A stretch of 64,000 nucleotides of DNA, taken from Hyphomicrobiales bacterium (GTDB taxonomy: Bacteria; Pseudomonadota; Alphaproteobacteria; Rhizobiales; Rhizobiaceae). The stretch covers positions 61,869 to 125,868 of the forward strand of contig JAFKJU010000021.1 of assembly GCA_017305935.1 (NCBI GenBank), given 5' to 3'. Positions 19,433 through 28,152 of this stretch are shown here, piece by piece; position 1 is the first letter of the stretch, and each line of letters starts with the position of its first letter. A program made the translations under genes and the position numbers. A model generated the notes under the pieces. The model saw only the letters and a program-made list of their open reading frames with translations. It was not told where the DNA came from and searched no databases.

Positions 19433-19522
19433 AGAGCATTTCCAGCGAAAGCGAAGCGGTTCTGCGTTTAGAAACGCGTAAAAACAAATAGACAGAGCGC
19501 TTCCGTGAAACGCTGAAGCGTT
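19433..19522. repeat. Rhizobial-type intergenic palindromic repeat
   Basis: It begins AGAGCATTTCCAGCG and ends with GAAACGCTGAAGCGTTCTAG, with internal dyads (GAAACGC/GCG-type). The AGAGCATTTCC start is shared with 23111-23121, and a GCATTTC inverted repeat recurs at 31368-31410. From memory this layout is common between genes in Rhizobiaceae genomes. It occupies the whole gap between the dedA-type gene and the convergent ATPase gene, and may serve as a bidirectional transcript end. Confidence 0.7.
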
Positions 19523-20560
19523 CTAGCGGCTGAAGACATGCGCCGTGCCGGCGACATCGAGGCGCACGAGATCGCCGGGCGCGGGCAGGGCGACGCTGGA
19601 GGTCTTGATCAGGATCGGCGGCAGCGCCACGGCGGCCAGCGCCACGGCGACGGTGCAGGTCGCGCCGCCGAACTGCACGTCCACCACCCGGCCGCCGTAG
19701 CGCGGCTCGTCGGCATCGGTGACGACGCGGATCTGTTCCGGCCGCAACATGATCTCTGCCTTGCCGGCGTGGTCGCCCTCGACCGCGACGCGTCCCAATG
19801 CGCATTCGGCAAAGCCGCTCTTGACGATGGCCGGCAGGAGCACGGCGTCGCCGAGGAACAGCGCGGTTTCGCGGTCGCGAGGATGGCGGTAGAGCGTCTC
19901 CGGCGAGCCGGCCTGCACCAGCTTGCCTTCACGCATTACCGCCACCTGGTCGGCGAAGGACAGGGCCTCGCTCTGGTCATGGGTGACAAGGATGGCGGTG
20001 ATGCCGGCCGCCTGCAACACGCGCGACACCGCCTTGCGCATGTTCTCGCGCAGGCCCGTATCCAGGGCGGAGAAGGGTTCGTCGAGCAGCATCAGCCGCG
20101 GGCGGCGGCCGAGCGCGCGCGCCAGAGCAACGCGCTGCTGCTGGCCGCCGGAAAGCTGGTGCGGCCGGCGGGTGGCCATGGCGCCGTCGAGCTCGACCAT
20201 TTCCAGGAGGTCGGCGATGCGTTTTTCCCGATCCGGCGCGCCGCGTTCGAAGCCGAAGGCGATGTTCTCGGCGACGCTCAGATGGGGAAACAGCGCGCCG
20301 TCCTGCGAGACGATGCCGATGCCGCGCTTGTGGGCGGGGACGCTGGCCGGCCCATCGGCCAGCAACGCGCCATCGAGGCGTACGCGGCCGCTGTCGGGAA
20401 ATTCGAACCCGGCGACGATGCGCAGCAGCGTCGTCTTGCCGGAGCCGGACGGGCCGACAATCGCCGTGCGGCTGCTCGGGCGCACCGACAGGCTGACGGT
20501 ATCCAGCGCCTGCACCGGGCCGTAGCGTTTGCTGATGCTTTCGATGTCGAGCAGCGTCAT
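19523..20560 (-). CDS. fbpC: Ferric iron ABC transporter ATP-binding protein, FbpC-type
   Basis: The 345-residue ATPase has Walker A GPSGSGKT at residues 36-43, signature '[15 protein letters not shown]' and Walker B '[12 protein letters not shown]'. A C-terminal TOBE-like regulatory domain contains '[12 protein letters not shown]'. This CysA/FbpC layout and its fusion-type permease partner point to Fe(III) import. Its ATG overlaps the permease stop by four bases (20557-20560), so it is translated after fbpB in the same leftward operon. Confidence 0.85.
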   Translation of the reverse strand: MTLLDIESISKRYGPVQALDTVSLSVRPSSRTAIVGPSGSGKTTLLRIVAGFEFPDSGRVRLDGALLADGPASVPAHKRGIGIVSQDGALFPHLSVAENIAFGFERGAPDREKRIADLLEMVELDGAMATRRPHQLSGGQQQRVALARALGRRPRLMLLDEPFSALDTGLRENMRKAVSRVLQAAGITAILVTHDQSEALSFADQVAVMREGKLVQAGSPETLYRHPRDRETALFLGDAVLLPAIVKSGFAECALGRVAVEGDHAGKAEIMLRPEQIRVVTDADEPRYGGRVVDVQFGGATCTVAVALAAVALPPILIKTSSVALPAPGDLVRLDVAGTAHVFSR

Positions 20561-22119
20561 TGGCCGGCCGTCCGTTTCGATTGGGCATGGAGAAGCAGGG
20601 TCAGCGGCAACGACAGCGCCACCATCATCACCGCATAGGGAGAGGCGGCGACATAATCGATCTCGCTGGTCAGCGACCAGAAGCGTGTCGCCAAGGTATT
20701 GACGCCGTTCGGTGACAGCATCAGCGTCGCCGTCAGCTCGTTGGTGATACCGAGCGCGACCAGGGCGATACTGGCGGCCGCGCCCGGTGCGGCAAGCCTG
20801 AGGGTGATCTGGCGTACGGCCTGCGCCGGCGAGCGGCCAAGCGCCATGGCCGCGCGCTCCAGCTCCACCGGCGCCTGGGCGATACTGGCGCGCAGGCCCA
20901 CCATGGCGCGCGGCAGGAACAGGAGCACATAGGCGGCGAGCAGCGTCGCAAAAGTCTGGTAGAGCGGCAGGATCAGCCGCACGGTGATCGACACCAGCGC
21001 CAGGGCGACGACGACGCCCGGCAAAGAGCCGACATAATAGTGACAGGCTTCGAGAACCCGCTGCAATTTCCCCGGGGCGCGCACCGACAGCCAGGCCATC
21101 GGCACGGCGGCGACGGTCGCCAGCACGCCGCCGGCCAGCGCCAGCGCCAGGGTCTGCCCGACCGCGCGCAGCACATCGCCATCCCAGATGGAAAGGCCGC
21201 CGAGCCAGAGCCAGCGGCCGAGCGTCACCAGGGGCACGCCGAGCGTCAACGCCGCCAACGCTGCCGGCAGCAGCAGGGCTGGCAGCGTCCAGCGCCCGAG
21301 CCGCCGGCGATCCGCCGGTCGCGCCGTGCCCGAGCCGACCCTGGCGTAACGCTCGTTGCCGCGCAGCAGCAGTTCCAGGCCGAGCAGCAGCAGGCAGCAG
21401 CCGACCAGCACGCCGCCGATCATGTTGGCGGCCGGACTGTTGTAGGACGACTGGAACTGGTCGACGATGGCCGTTGCCAGCGTGTCGAATCGGATCATCG
21501 CGAACAATCCGTATTCGGACAGCAGGTGCAGCCCGATCAGCAGCGCGCCGCCGCAGACGGGAATGCGCAGTTGCGGCAGCACGACGCGGAAGAAGACGGC
21601 GGCCGGCGCGAGGCCGAGCGAGGCGGCTGCATCCTCCACCGCCGGGTCGAGCCGGCGCAGCGCTGCCGCCACCGGCAGGTAGAGAAAGGGAAAATAGGCG
21701 AGCACCGCGACGAAGACGGCGCTCGACAGGCCCTTCATGCCCGGCAACAGGCTAACCCAGGCATAGCTATGAACGAAGGCCGGCACGGCCAGCGGCGTCA
21801 CCGCCAGCCAGGCCCAGAGTCGGGACAAAGGCAGGTCGGTGCGTTCCGTCAGCCAGGCGAGCGTTACCGCCAGAACGATCGACAGCGGCAGCGTCAGCCC
21901 TTCCAGCCAGATCGTGTTGACGATCAGCTCGCCGACGCGCGGGCGGAAAACGAGGGTCCTGACCGTTTCCCAGCCGACATCATAAGTCACCCAGGCGATG
22001 AAGCCGAGCGGCACAAGGCTGAACAGCGCCACGAGACCGGCAAGCAGGACGACGGGCGCATGCGGCGGCATCGCCCGCGCCCGTTTCGGCGTCGCCGGCC
22101 AGGCTTCGCGAGATGCCAT
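20557..22119 (-). CDS. fbpB: Ferric iron ABC transporter permease, FbpB-type (duplicated permease)
   Basis: The 520-residue inner-membrane protein consists of two tandem permease units, each with the EAA-type loop ('[25 protein letters not shown]' and '[24 protein letters not shown]') and about twelve membrane segments in total. This fused organisation is typical of FbpB/SfuB/AfuB. I chose ATG 22119 (MASREAW, AGGA about 10 bases upstream); in-frame ATGs at 22155 and 22320 would extend it, but lack ribosome binding sites and add non-membrane sequence. The binding-protein gene is not adjacent: it lies at 23266-24276 beyond the AT-rich island and the CZB gene. Confidence 0.88.
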   Translation of the reverse strand: MASREAWPATPKRARAMPPHAPVVLLAGLVALFSLVPLGFIAWVTYDVGWETVRTLVFRPRVGELIVNTIWLEGLTLPLSIVLAVTLAWLTERTDLPLSRLWAWLAVTPLAVPAFVHSYAWVSLLPGMKGLSSAVFVAVLAYFPFLYLPVAAALRRLDPAVEDAAASLGLAPAAVFFRVVLPQLRIPVCGGALLIGLHLLSEYGLFAMIRFDTLATAIVDQFQSSYNSPAANMIGGVLVGCCLLLLGLELLLRGNERYARVGSGTARPADRRRLGRWTLPALLLPAALAALTLGVPLVTLGRWLWLGGLSIWDGDVLRAVGQTLALALAGGVLATVAAVPMAWLSVRAPGKLQRVLEACHYYVGSLPGVVVALALVSITVRLILPLYQTFATLLAAYVLLFLPRAMVGLRASIAQAPVELERAAMALGRSPAQAVRQITLRLAAPGAAASIALVALGITNELTATLMLSPNGVNTLATRFWSLTSEIDYVAASPYAVMMVALSLPLTLLLHAQSKRTAGQ

Positions 22120-22722
22120 GCTTGTGTTGTCCTGCAACAAGGCCGCTGCCTTCATGCCGTGAAACGAAAAACAACCGTCCCACGCGGACGGTCGCCGGAA
22201 TTCGTCATGCCCTACGGTTTTCTTGAGCGGAAGGCAATAGTTTAGACGGCGGGAAACCTGCGGCGGATCAGCACTTTCCGTTTTGGCGCATATTCCGGGA
22301 AACCGGTCCCCACAATGCATCGGCGTTAAGAGCCCAGATCAGCGGAAACAAAGTGAAATAGGGTGAACTGGCCAACGAACGATTCACGGATAAATTCAAA
22401 TACCCTAATTTATGAAGTTATTTTTTACGCTTATTGGGTAAGTTCGCGTGATTCCGCAGATGGAGGATTTTCGAGGCGATCAGGGGTGGGGTTTTTCTGT
22501 AAAAGACAAGTATATAATGCTAATTTTAAACATATATTAAATGTTATTTTTCGATGAATTAATTTCTGAAAATTCAAAAATTATTCTTTTCTCGAAAATT
22601 CAAGATATAAAGGATTATTTATTTGACAATAAGGAGTTATTAATAGTTTCAAATTATTGAATTTTCGAACTGCCGAAGGGTTCGCTCCCGGTGATTGTCG
22701 ATGGAAGAAAAGTCAGATCGAA
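22120..22722. other. AT-rich island with repeated GAAAATTCAA motifs; no gene seen
   Basis: About 600 bases lie between fbpB and the CZB gene. The stretch about 22370-22670 is strikingly AT-rich for this genome (for example AACATATATTAAATG and AAGGATTATTTATTTGACAA). It contains GAAAATTCAA at 22568-22577 and an 11-base inverted repeat CGAAAATTCAA (22593-22603) / TTGAATTTTCG (22657-22667). A TTGACA lies at about 22623-22628 and AAGGAG at about 22631. No conserved reading frame was found. Such islands often bind Ros/MucR or H-NS-like silencers in this group, or mark acquired DNA. Confidence 0.6.
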
Positions 22723-23112
22723 ATGAACACATCCTATTATGTTGAGGAAATCACCGCCGGTATCGGCGCCCACGGCACATGGAAGATGAAGCTGAAAACG
22801 GCAATTGCGACCGGGTCCAGCGATTTCAAGCCGAGCGTTGTCCGGTGCGACGATCAGTGCGCACTGGGCAAATGGCTTCATGGTTCCAAGATCGATCCGC
22901 AGACCAGGTTGGGGATGCCCTACAAGGTCAACAAGCGGGTGCATGCGGAATTTCATGATTGCGCGGCGCGGGTGCTTGAGTTGGCGCTGGCCGGCAAGGC
23001 CAAGGACGCGCAGGCGCTGCTGGATGGGGAGTTCAAGGAGCGATCCGAAAAGGTCGTCCGCGCATTGAGCAAATGGAAGGGCGAATTGCTTTCGTCGACG
23101 CGGGCCGCATAG
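22723..23112 (+). CDS. Small stand-alone CZB (chemoreceptor zinc-binding) domain protein
   Basis: The 129-residue protein consists of essentially one CZB domain: 'HGTWKMKLKTAIATG', then 'RCDDQCALGKWLHG', then 'HAEFHDCAARVLELALAGKAKDAQALL'. The expected 3-His/1-Cys zinc ligands are present (His of HGTWK, Cys of the DQCALGKW motif, His of WLHG region and HAEFH). CZB domains usually sit at the end of chemoreceptors or diguanylate cyclases, sensing zinc or hypochlorite; a solo version implies a partner elsewhere. ATG 22723 has only a weak GGAAGA upstream; an in-frame TTG at 22657 is possible. It is in opposite orientation to, and between, the iron transporter genes. Confidence 0.8.
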   Translation: MNTSYYVEEITAGIGAHGTWKMKLKTAIATGSSDFKPSVVRCDDQCALGKWLHGSKIDPQTRLGMPYKVNKRVHAEFHDCAARVLELALAGKAKDAQALLDGEFKERSEKVVRALSKWKGELLSSTRAA

Positions 23113-23210
23113 AGCATTTCCGGTCAACACGTTCACCGGAATGCTCCATCTTGTTCTCGCATTTCCGGGCGGAATACCGCTGCGCAGTTTTCCTGGAAAT
23201 GCTTTATCCT
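23111..23210. repeat. Rhizobial-type intergenic palindromic repeat
   Basis: GAGCATTTCCGGT (23112-23124) pairs with ACCGGAATGCTC (23135-23146) with one bulged base, and a second GCATTTCC...GGAAATGC pair follows (about 23159-23203). The repeat fills the gap between the convergent CZB and fbpA genes, beginning inside the CZB stop codon. It belongs to the same family as the copies at 19433 and 31368. Confidence 0.7.
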
Positions 23211-23265
23211 ATTGTTTTTGCCGTATTGTCCGACGCCAAGGCGGCCCGCTTCGGCTGGGAATGCC

Positions 23266-24276
23266 CTAAAGCAGTCCGGCTTCCGTCATCAGCTCGACGA
23301 CCGTCTTGTTGTCGAGGGTCGAGGCCTCCACCTTGGGTGCGTGCAGGTCGGCAAGCGGCACCAGCTTGTCGTTGGAGGCGGCGTCCTTCGACACGGCATA
23401 TTCGAATGACGTGCCGTCCTTGAGAATTGCCTGGCCCGCCTTGCCGGTAATGAATTTCAGGAAGGCCTGGGCTTCCTTCATATGCTGGGTGGACTTGATG
23501 ATGCCGCCTCCGGACACGGAAACGAAGGCGCCGGGATCCTCGTGCTTGAAGTAATGCAGGGCAACGTTCCTGCTGTTTTCGCCGGTCTTGGCCTGATCGC
23601 CGAACCAGTAGTAGTGGTAGATCAGCGCGCCCTCGACCTCGCCGGCATTGACGGCCTTCATCGCGGTTGAGTTGCCCTTGTAGGGAACGGCATTCTCCTT
23701 CATCGCCGTCAGCCAGGTCTTGGTGGCGTCCTTGCCTTTGAGCTGCAGATAGGCGGCGACGATCGCCTGGAAATCCGCGCCGGCGGGCGATGCGCCCCAG
23801 CGGCCCTTCCAGGCGGGATCGGCGAGATCAGCCATGGATTTCGGCAGCTTGTCCTCGGTGAGCTTCGTCTTGTCGTAGGCGAAGACGGTGGAGCGGGCGG
23901 CGATGCCGGTCCACATGCCGTCGGCCGGGCGATACTGTTCCGGAACCTGATCCAGCGTTTCCCTGTCGATGGGCGCGAACAGGCCGGCGCCATCGACGAG
24001 GACCATTGCCGGCGAGTTTTCGGTGAGGAACACGTCGGCGGGCGAGGCCTCGCCTTCCTGGATGAGTTGGTTGGCGAACTGCATGTCGCTGCCCTGGCGC
24101 ATCGTCACCTTGATGCCGGTTTCCTTGGTGAAGGCCTCGACCCATTCCCGGCCCAGGCTTTCATGCTGGGCATTGTAGACGACGATGCCGTCTTCCTGTG
24201 CGCGGGACGGCTGGGCCGCCGTCACGATCGAGACCGCCAGCGCAAACGCCGACAGGCGGGTCAGGGAAATTTTCAT
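23266..24276 (-). CDS. fbpA: Ferric iron ABC transporter periplasmic binding protein, FbpA-type
   Basis: The 336-residue protein has a signal peptide (MKISLTRLSAFALAVSIVTA...SRAQ). Motifs match FbpA/FutA: 'VVYNAQHESLGREWVEAF' (His and Glu), 'FLTENSP' (Glu) and the tandem tyrosines in 'ALIYHYYWFGDQA', which bind Fe(III) in this family. ATG 24276 follows GGAGG; an ATG 12 bases upstream would put that site inside the gene. It has the same orientation as fbpB-fbpC but is separated from them by about 1.1 kb holding an opposite-strand gene, so the three are probably two transcription units. Confidence 0.9.
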   Translation of the reverse strand: MKISLTRLSAFALAVSIVTAAQPSRAQEDGIVVYNAQHESLGREWVEAFTKETGIKVTMRQGSDMQFANQLIQEGEASPADVFLTENSPAMVLVDGAGLFAPIDRETLDQVPEQYRPADGMWTGIAARSTVFAYDKTKLTEDKLPKSMADLADPAWKGRWGASPAGADFQAIVAAYLQLKGKDATKTWLTAMKENAVPYKGNSTAMKAVNAGEVEGALIYHYYWFGDQAKTGENSRNVALHYFKHEDPGAFVSVSGGGIIKSTQHMKEAQAFLKFITGKAGQAILKDGTSFEYAVSKDAASNDKLVPLADLHAPKVEASTLDNKTVVELMTEAGLL

Positions 24277-24447
24277 CTTGGCCTCCATGGCAGTTCACCC
24301 GGTGAAGCCGCAGCAATAGATTTCCTGAACCGACTGATCAACGTCTATTTCGCAAGGTCCGATCACAAGGCCTTGAAAAACCTGCGGTAATTTATAACGA
24401 TTCTATTCTGGCCCGCGCCGGTTGCAACGCGGACCGGAACGCGTGGG
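24277..24447. other. Intergenic region upstream of fbpA
   Basis: These 171 bases hold the fbpA promoter and the 3' end of the AphA gene. An AT-rich patch (about 24389-24412, TTTATAACGATTCTATTC) could contain promoter or iron-regulator sequence, but I could not assign a Fur, Irr or RirA site with confidence. Confidence 0.3.
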
Positions 24448-25137
24448 TCAGTTTGTCGAGTTGACGATCACCTCTTCGCCGAACTTGCCGTTCTTCGGAT
24501 CCGGCTTGTAGGTCGAATTCTGCGCCCGCATGACGCGGATGGGGCGGATGCCGGCGGCAATCGCTGCCTTCATGTCGCTGTCGGCGTCGCCGTAATAGAT
24601 CGTCAGCTTGTGGTCTTTCAGGAATTGCACCTTGTTTTCCGAGGAGGCGGTGAAGACGACGTCGTTCATCTTCTCGATGCCGAAATCCTTCTTGATCGCC
24701 GCCGTCAGGGTCTCGCCGCCGCTGCCGCGGGTGCGGCCGGTGATGAAGTAGATCGTGTCGCCGCGCGCGGTATGCATGTCGATCAGGTGGCGGGCGACTT
24801 CCTTCGGGATCGAATACTGGTCGCAATTATTGGTGTGGATGTCCGTCCAGAAGGCGTCCATCTTCAGGTAGTCCTCGGAGGTCGGCGAATACTTGGCCTT
24901 GCCGTAATAGAAGCAGGGGCTGGAGAACAGCACGGTATCGTCCACGTCGAAACCGACCGTCGTCGGCGCCTGGTCCTGCAACGAGGCCTCGATCTGGCCG
25001 ACCGACACCCAGTGTACCGGAGCGGTGTCCAGAATCTCCGACGTGGTGATGCCGGGGTTCAGGTTCGAAGCGTCCTCGGCGAAAGCCGGGACGGCGAGCA
25101 TCAGGAAAGCCGTCGCGATGGTGAGCGATCTGCGCAT
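24448..25137 (-). CDS. aphA: Class B (AphA-like) acid phosphatase, HAD superfamily
   Basis: The 229-residue periplasmic enzyme has signal peptide MRRSLTIATAFLMLAVPAFA (residues 1-20). HAD motif I is FDVDDTV, with nucleophile Asp64 and Asp66. Motif II is 'YFITGRTRGSGGE', and motifs III/IV are the lysine region and 'IYYGDADSDMKAAIAAG'. These match E. coli AphA (237 residues), a magnesium-dependent nonspecific phosphatase/phosphotransferase acting on nucleotides. ATG 25137 follows AGAGGA by 7 bases. Monocistronic; the gene at 25255 is in the same direction, 117 bases upstream. Confidence 0.92.
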   Translation of the reverse strand: MRRSLTIATAFLMLAVPAFAEDASNLNPGITTSEILDTAPVHWVSVGQIEASLQDQAPTTVGFDVDDTVLFSSPCFYYGKAKYSPTSEDYLKMDAFWTDIHTNNCDQYSIPKEVARHLIDMHTARGDTIYFITGRTRGSGGETLTAAIKKDFGIEKMNDVVFTASSENKVQFLKDHKLTIYYGDADSDMKAAIAAGIRPIRVMRAQNSTYKPDPKNGKFGEEVIVNSTN

Positions 25138-25254
25138 GAAAAATCCTCTGTTCATGTCTGGCCGCCGGCCGGCGCGTCGGCACCGGCTTACGGATTCGGG
25201 GACTGTCACACCCGGGACGGGTGCGGTCAATATACGCAATGGTGCATCGGGCGT

Positions 25255-25650
25255 TCAGCCGCCGTACTGTTCGTCCGAGACATGCTCCAGCCAGTTGACG
25301 GTCTTGCCGTCCTTGACCTCCTGCAGCGCGATATGGGTGAGGGCGGTTTGCGGGGCTGCGCCGTGCCAGTGCTTTTCGCCGGGCGGGAACCAGACGATGT
25401 CGCCGGGGCGGATCTCCTCCACCGGTCCGCCCCAGCGCTGCACGCGGCCGAAGCCGGCGGTGACGATCAGCGTCTGGCCGAGCGGATGGGTATGCCAGGC
25501 GGTGCGCGCGCCAGGCTCGAAGGTGACGCTGCCGCCCTGGACGCGCTCCGGGTCGTGCGGGTTGAACAGCGGGTCGATGCGCACCGTGCCGGTGAACCAG
25601 TCGGCCGGGCCTTTGGCGGAGGGGCGCGTGCCTGCGCGGATGATATCCAT
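25255..25650 (-). CDS. Small cupin-domain protein
   Basis: The 131-residue single-domain cupin has motif 1 '[17 protein letters not shown]' (His53, His55, Gln59) and motif 2 '[19 protein letters not shown]' (His94/His96), enough ligands for one divalent metal. Proteins of this 'carboxymuconolactone decarboxylase/quercetin dioxygenase-like' size class are often annotated only as cupins, and substrate cannot be inferred. ATG 25650 is preceded by AGGAG. It lies 73 bases downstream of the MarR regulator in the same direction and may be cotranscribed with it. Confidence 0.85.
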   Translation of the reverse strand: MDIIRAGTRPSAKGPADWFTGTVRIDPLFNPHDPERVQGGSVTFEPGARTAWHTHPLGQTLIVTAGFGRVQRWGGPVEEIRPGDIVWFPPGEKHWHGAAPQTALTHIALQEVKDGKTVNWLEHVSDEQYGG

Positions 25651-25723
25651 GATGGGTCTCCTGTCGTTGCCTGCGGATATAATCCTCATCCGCGCCCGTG
25701 CAAGCCGCGAGGCGACGGCTTTG

Positions 25724-26227
25724 TCAGGTCATGTCGATGACCGACTGGAACAGCTTGTCGACCAGCGTCAGCAGTTGCCCCTGCTCCTCGTCGCTGAGAT
25801 CGGTGAACAGATCCTGGTTCATGCGCCAGGCGAAATCCATCACCTCGCCATGCAGCGTCTCGCCCTCCGCCGTCAGCGTCATCTCGATGACGCGCTGGTC
25901 GGTTTCGCTCGGGCGTTTTTCCAGCAGGCCGCGCTTGATTAGGCTGGAGGCATAGCGGCTGAGCTGGCCCTCGTCCTGCTGGGTGGCGCGCGCCAGCATG
26001 CGCAGCGACGGCCGTCCGAGATATTTCACCGTCGCCAGCGTGCGCCATTCGCCGAGCGTCATGCCGTAGCGGGCGACCAGCGTCGTCTGCGCATGGCGGT
26101 CGTTCAGCCGCACGAGATAGGCGAGGCGATAGGAAAACAGGTCGCGGATGTCGCGCGGCGGCGTCCACGGGGTCGGCGTCGGCCCCATGTCGTTTTCGAT
26201 TCCGTCGTCAATTTTTTTATTTGACAT
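25724..26227 (-). CDS. MarR-family transcriptional regulator
   Basis: A 167-residue winged-helix protein, if it starts at ATG 26227; a shorter 154-residue form from ATG 26188 (MGPTPTP) is possible since neither start has a clear ribosome binding site. The DNA-binding part reads '[68 protein letters not shown]', with the typical wing 'sDqR'. It is divergent from the SsuA-type importer and PMH/sulfatase operon at 26320, and an inverted repeat lies in the shared promoter, so control of that operon is the likely role. Confidence 0.85.
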   Translation of the reverse strand: MSNKKIDDGIENDMGPTPTPWTPPRDIRDLFSYRLAYLVRLNDRHAQTTLVARYGMTLGEWRTLATVKYLGRPSLRMLARATQQDEGQLSRYASSLIKRGLLEKRPSETDQRVIEMTLTAEGETLHGEVMDFAWRMNQDLFTDLSDEEQGQLLTLVDKLFQSVIDMT

Positions 26228-26319
26228 TATCAAGCATATTTCCGAATATTTGGGTCCTGGGATGGTTGTTGCCACGAAGGCGGCGGTCATCGCAAGCCAA
26301 ATACAAAAAGGGGAACTCC
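26228..26319. promoter_or_regulatory. Divergent promoter with inverted repeat between marR-type gene and importer
   Basis: ATATT-TCCG-AATAT at 26236-26249 is a perfect dyad a few bases from the MarR start, within an AT-rich patch. The position and symmetry suit autorepression and control of the rightward operon. GGGGAA precedes the ATG at 26320. Confidence 0.5.
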
Positions 26320-27300
26320 ATGCATAAAGTTAACATGTTCAATAAGATTCTGGGAACGTTGACTTGTGCGGCCCTCGCCGCCGCCCTGTCGACGACGGCG
26401 GCGCGGGCGGAAAACACCAAGCTGCGCTTCGCCTATCTGCTGGCCGACAGCATGCTGCCGATCATGGCCGCCAAGAAGGCCGGCGATTACGAGAAGGCCG
26501 GCATCGACCTCGAACTGACCGAAGTCCAGGGCGGCCCGGCCGTCGTCGCGGCAATCGCCTCGGGCGAAGCCGATATCGGTTATGCCGCCCCGGTGCCGCC
26601 GATCAATGCCCGCATCAACGGTATCAACGTCAAGATGGTGCTGGCGCTGGCGCATGAGGTCGATCCCGACAAGAAATTCTCCTGGCTGGTCGCCACCAAA
26701 GCCTCGGGTATCACCAAGCTCGCCGACGTCAAGGGCAAGAAGGTCGCCTTCAACGCCAATGGCGGCCTCTGTGAGTTGACCTGGCGCGACCACCTGCTAG
26801 CCGCCGGCATTCCCTTCGAGGAGGTGCAGCCGGTCATCCTGCCCTTCCCGCAGCAGGAAGCGGCGCTGGAGCAGGGCAGCATCGACGCCGCCTGCACCGT
26901 CAATCCCTTCTATTCCTCCGTCATCGGCAACAAGGCCATCGACGCGACGGTGATTGCCCAGGGCATCATTGCCGATGAAAAGGAACCGGTCATCAACGAC
27001 GTGGTCTTCGCCGGCGACGACTATCTCGCCGCCAATCGCGAGACGCTGAAGACGTTTGCGGCCGTTACCGACAAGGCGCGGCGCGCCATGCTCGCCGACC
27101 GCGCCAAGGAGGAGGCCGCCGCCGTCGAATTCCTCGGCCTGACGCCGGAAACCGCCAAGAATTTCCACCTTCCCATCGTCCGCCCCGAGATGACGATCTC
27201 GGCCGCCGACGTGCAGAAGCTTCTCGACTCGATGCACAAGACCGGCATGCTCCCCGAACCGGTCCAGGCGGACGACATGGTCGACAACCTGGCGCAGTGA
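26320..27300 (+). CDS. ABC transporter periplasmic binding protein, SsuA/nitrate/taurine type
   Basis: The 326-residue protein has a signal peptide ending near 'STTAARA'. It has the NMT1/SsuA fold: 'LRFAYLLADSMLPIMAAKKAGDYEKAGIDLELTEVQGGPAVVAAIASGEADIGYAAPVPPI' and 'KLADVKGKKVAFNANGGLCELTWRDHLLAAGIPFEEV'. Family members bind sulfonates, nitrate, thiamine precursors or sulfate esters. The sulfatase/PMH gene at the end of this operon suggests an organosulfur or organophosphorus ester. ATG 26320 follows AAAGGGGAA. A terminator-like hairpin separates it from the ATPase gene. Confidence 0.87.
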   Translation: MHKVNMFNKILGTLTCAALAAALSTTAARAENTKLRFAYLLADSMLPIMAAKKAGDYEKAGIDLELTEVQGGPAVVAAIASGEADIGYAAPVPPINARINGINVKMVLALAHEVDPDKKFSWLVATKASGITKLADVKGKKVAFNANGGLCELTWRDHLLAAGIPFEEVQPVILPFPQQEAALEQGSIDAACTVNPFYSSVIGNKAIDATVIAQGIIADEKEPVINDVVFAGDDYLAANRETLKTFAAVTDKARRAMLADRAKEEAAAVEFLGLTPETAKNFHLPIVRPEMTISAADVQKLLDSMHKTGMLPEPVQADDMVDNLAQ

Positions 27301-27310
27301 TCGAGCCATT

Positions 27311-27337
27311 GGCCGGCGATCTTCGCCGGCCTCTTTT
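27311..27337 (+). terminator. Intercistronic terminator-like hairpin after the SsuA-type gene
   Basis: The 9-bp stem GGCCGGCGA (27311-27319) / TCGCCGGCC (27323-27331) with a 3-base loop is followed by TCTTTT. It has the form of a Rho-independent terminator inside the operon, 15 bases before the ATPase start, and is likely a partial terminator. Confidence 0.75.
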
Positions 27338-27351
27338 ATCGAAGGTGGGAT

Positions 27352-28152
27352 ATGGAAACCATGCTGGAAGCCAGGGAACTGGCAAAATCCTATGGAACGG
27401 GCGCGGGCGCGCTAAAGATTCTCGACGGCATCAGTTTTTCGGTGAAGAAGGGCGAATTCGTCTCGATCGTCGGCCCCTCCGGCTGCGGCAAGACCACGCT
27501 GCTGATGGCGCTGGCCGGGTTGTTGAAGCCGGATGCCGGGGCCGTCAGCTTCAAGGGCAAGGTGCTCACCGGCCCCTCCGCCGGCATCGCCGTGGTGTTC
27601 CAGGATTATTCGCGCTCGCTGTTTGCCTGGAAGTCCAATCTCGAAAACGTCGTCTTCGGCATGATCCGCAACACCACGCTCAGCAAGGCGGAAAAGCGCG
27701 CCAAGGGCCGCGAGCTGCTGGCCGCCGTCGGTCTCGACGGCTTTGCCGATCATTATCCCTGGCAGCTTTCCGGCGGCATGCAGCAGCGCGTGGCGATTGC
27801 CCGCGGCCTCGCCTCCGAAAGCGAGTTGCTGCTGCTCGACGAGCCGCTGGCCGCCGTCGATGCCCAGACCCGCGCCGACATGCAGGATCTGCTGCTGGAA
27901 CTGGCCGAACGCTTCCAGCAGACCTGCATCCTCGTCACCCATGACGTCGACGAAGCGGTCTACATGGCCGACCGCGTGGTGGTGCTGACCCGGCGCCCGA
28001 CCCGCGTCGACCACGATATCGTCGTCGACCTCGGCGACCGCCGCGACCAGATCACCACCCGCGAAGACCCGCGTTTCCTTGAGATCCGCCATGACGTGAT
28101 GGCGGCGATCCGTCGCTTCCGCGCCGAAACGCCGCTCGCCGAAAAGGCATGA
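27352..28152 (+). CDS. ABC transporter ATP-binding protein, SsuB/TauB type
   Basis: The 266-residue ATPase has Walker A GPSGCGKT at residues 41-48, Q-loop 'VVFQDYSRSLFAWKSNLENV', signature 'LSGGMQQRVAIARGLA', Walker B 'LLLLDEPLAAVD' and a switch His in 'CILVTHDVDEAVYMADRV'. The Q-loop wording is typical of nitrate/sulfonate/taurine importers. ATG 27352 follows AAGGTGGG; a second in-frame ATG at 27361 is less well spaced. It overlaps the first permease by four bases. Confidence 0.92.
   Translation: METMLEARELAKSYGTGAGALKILDGISFSVKKGEFVSIVGPSGCGKTTLLMALAGLLKPDAGAVSFKGKVLTGPSAGIAVVFQDYSRSLFAWKSNLENVVFGMIRNTTLSKAEKRAKGRELLAAVGLDGFADHYPWQLSGGMQQRVAIARGLASESELLLLDEPLAAVDAQTRADMQDLLLELAERFQQTCILVTHDVDEAVYMADRVVVLTRRPTRVDHDIVVDLGDRRDQITTREDPRFLEIRHDVMAAIRRFRAETPLAEKA

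Noticed and set aside
24277..24447. Search for a Fur, Irr or RirA box upstream of fbpA
   Set aside because: AT-rich patches exist, but none matches a consensus well enough to call by eye.
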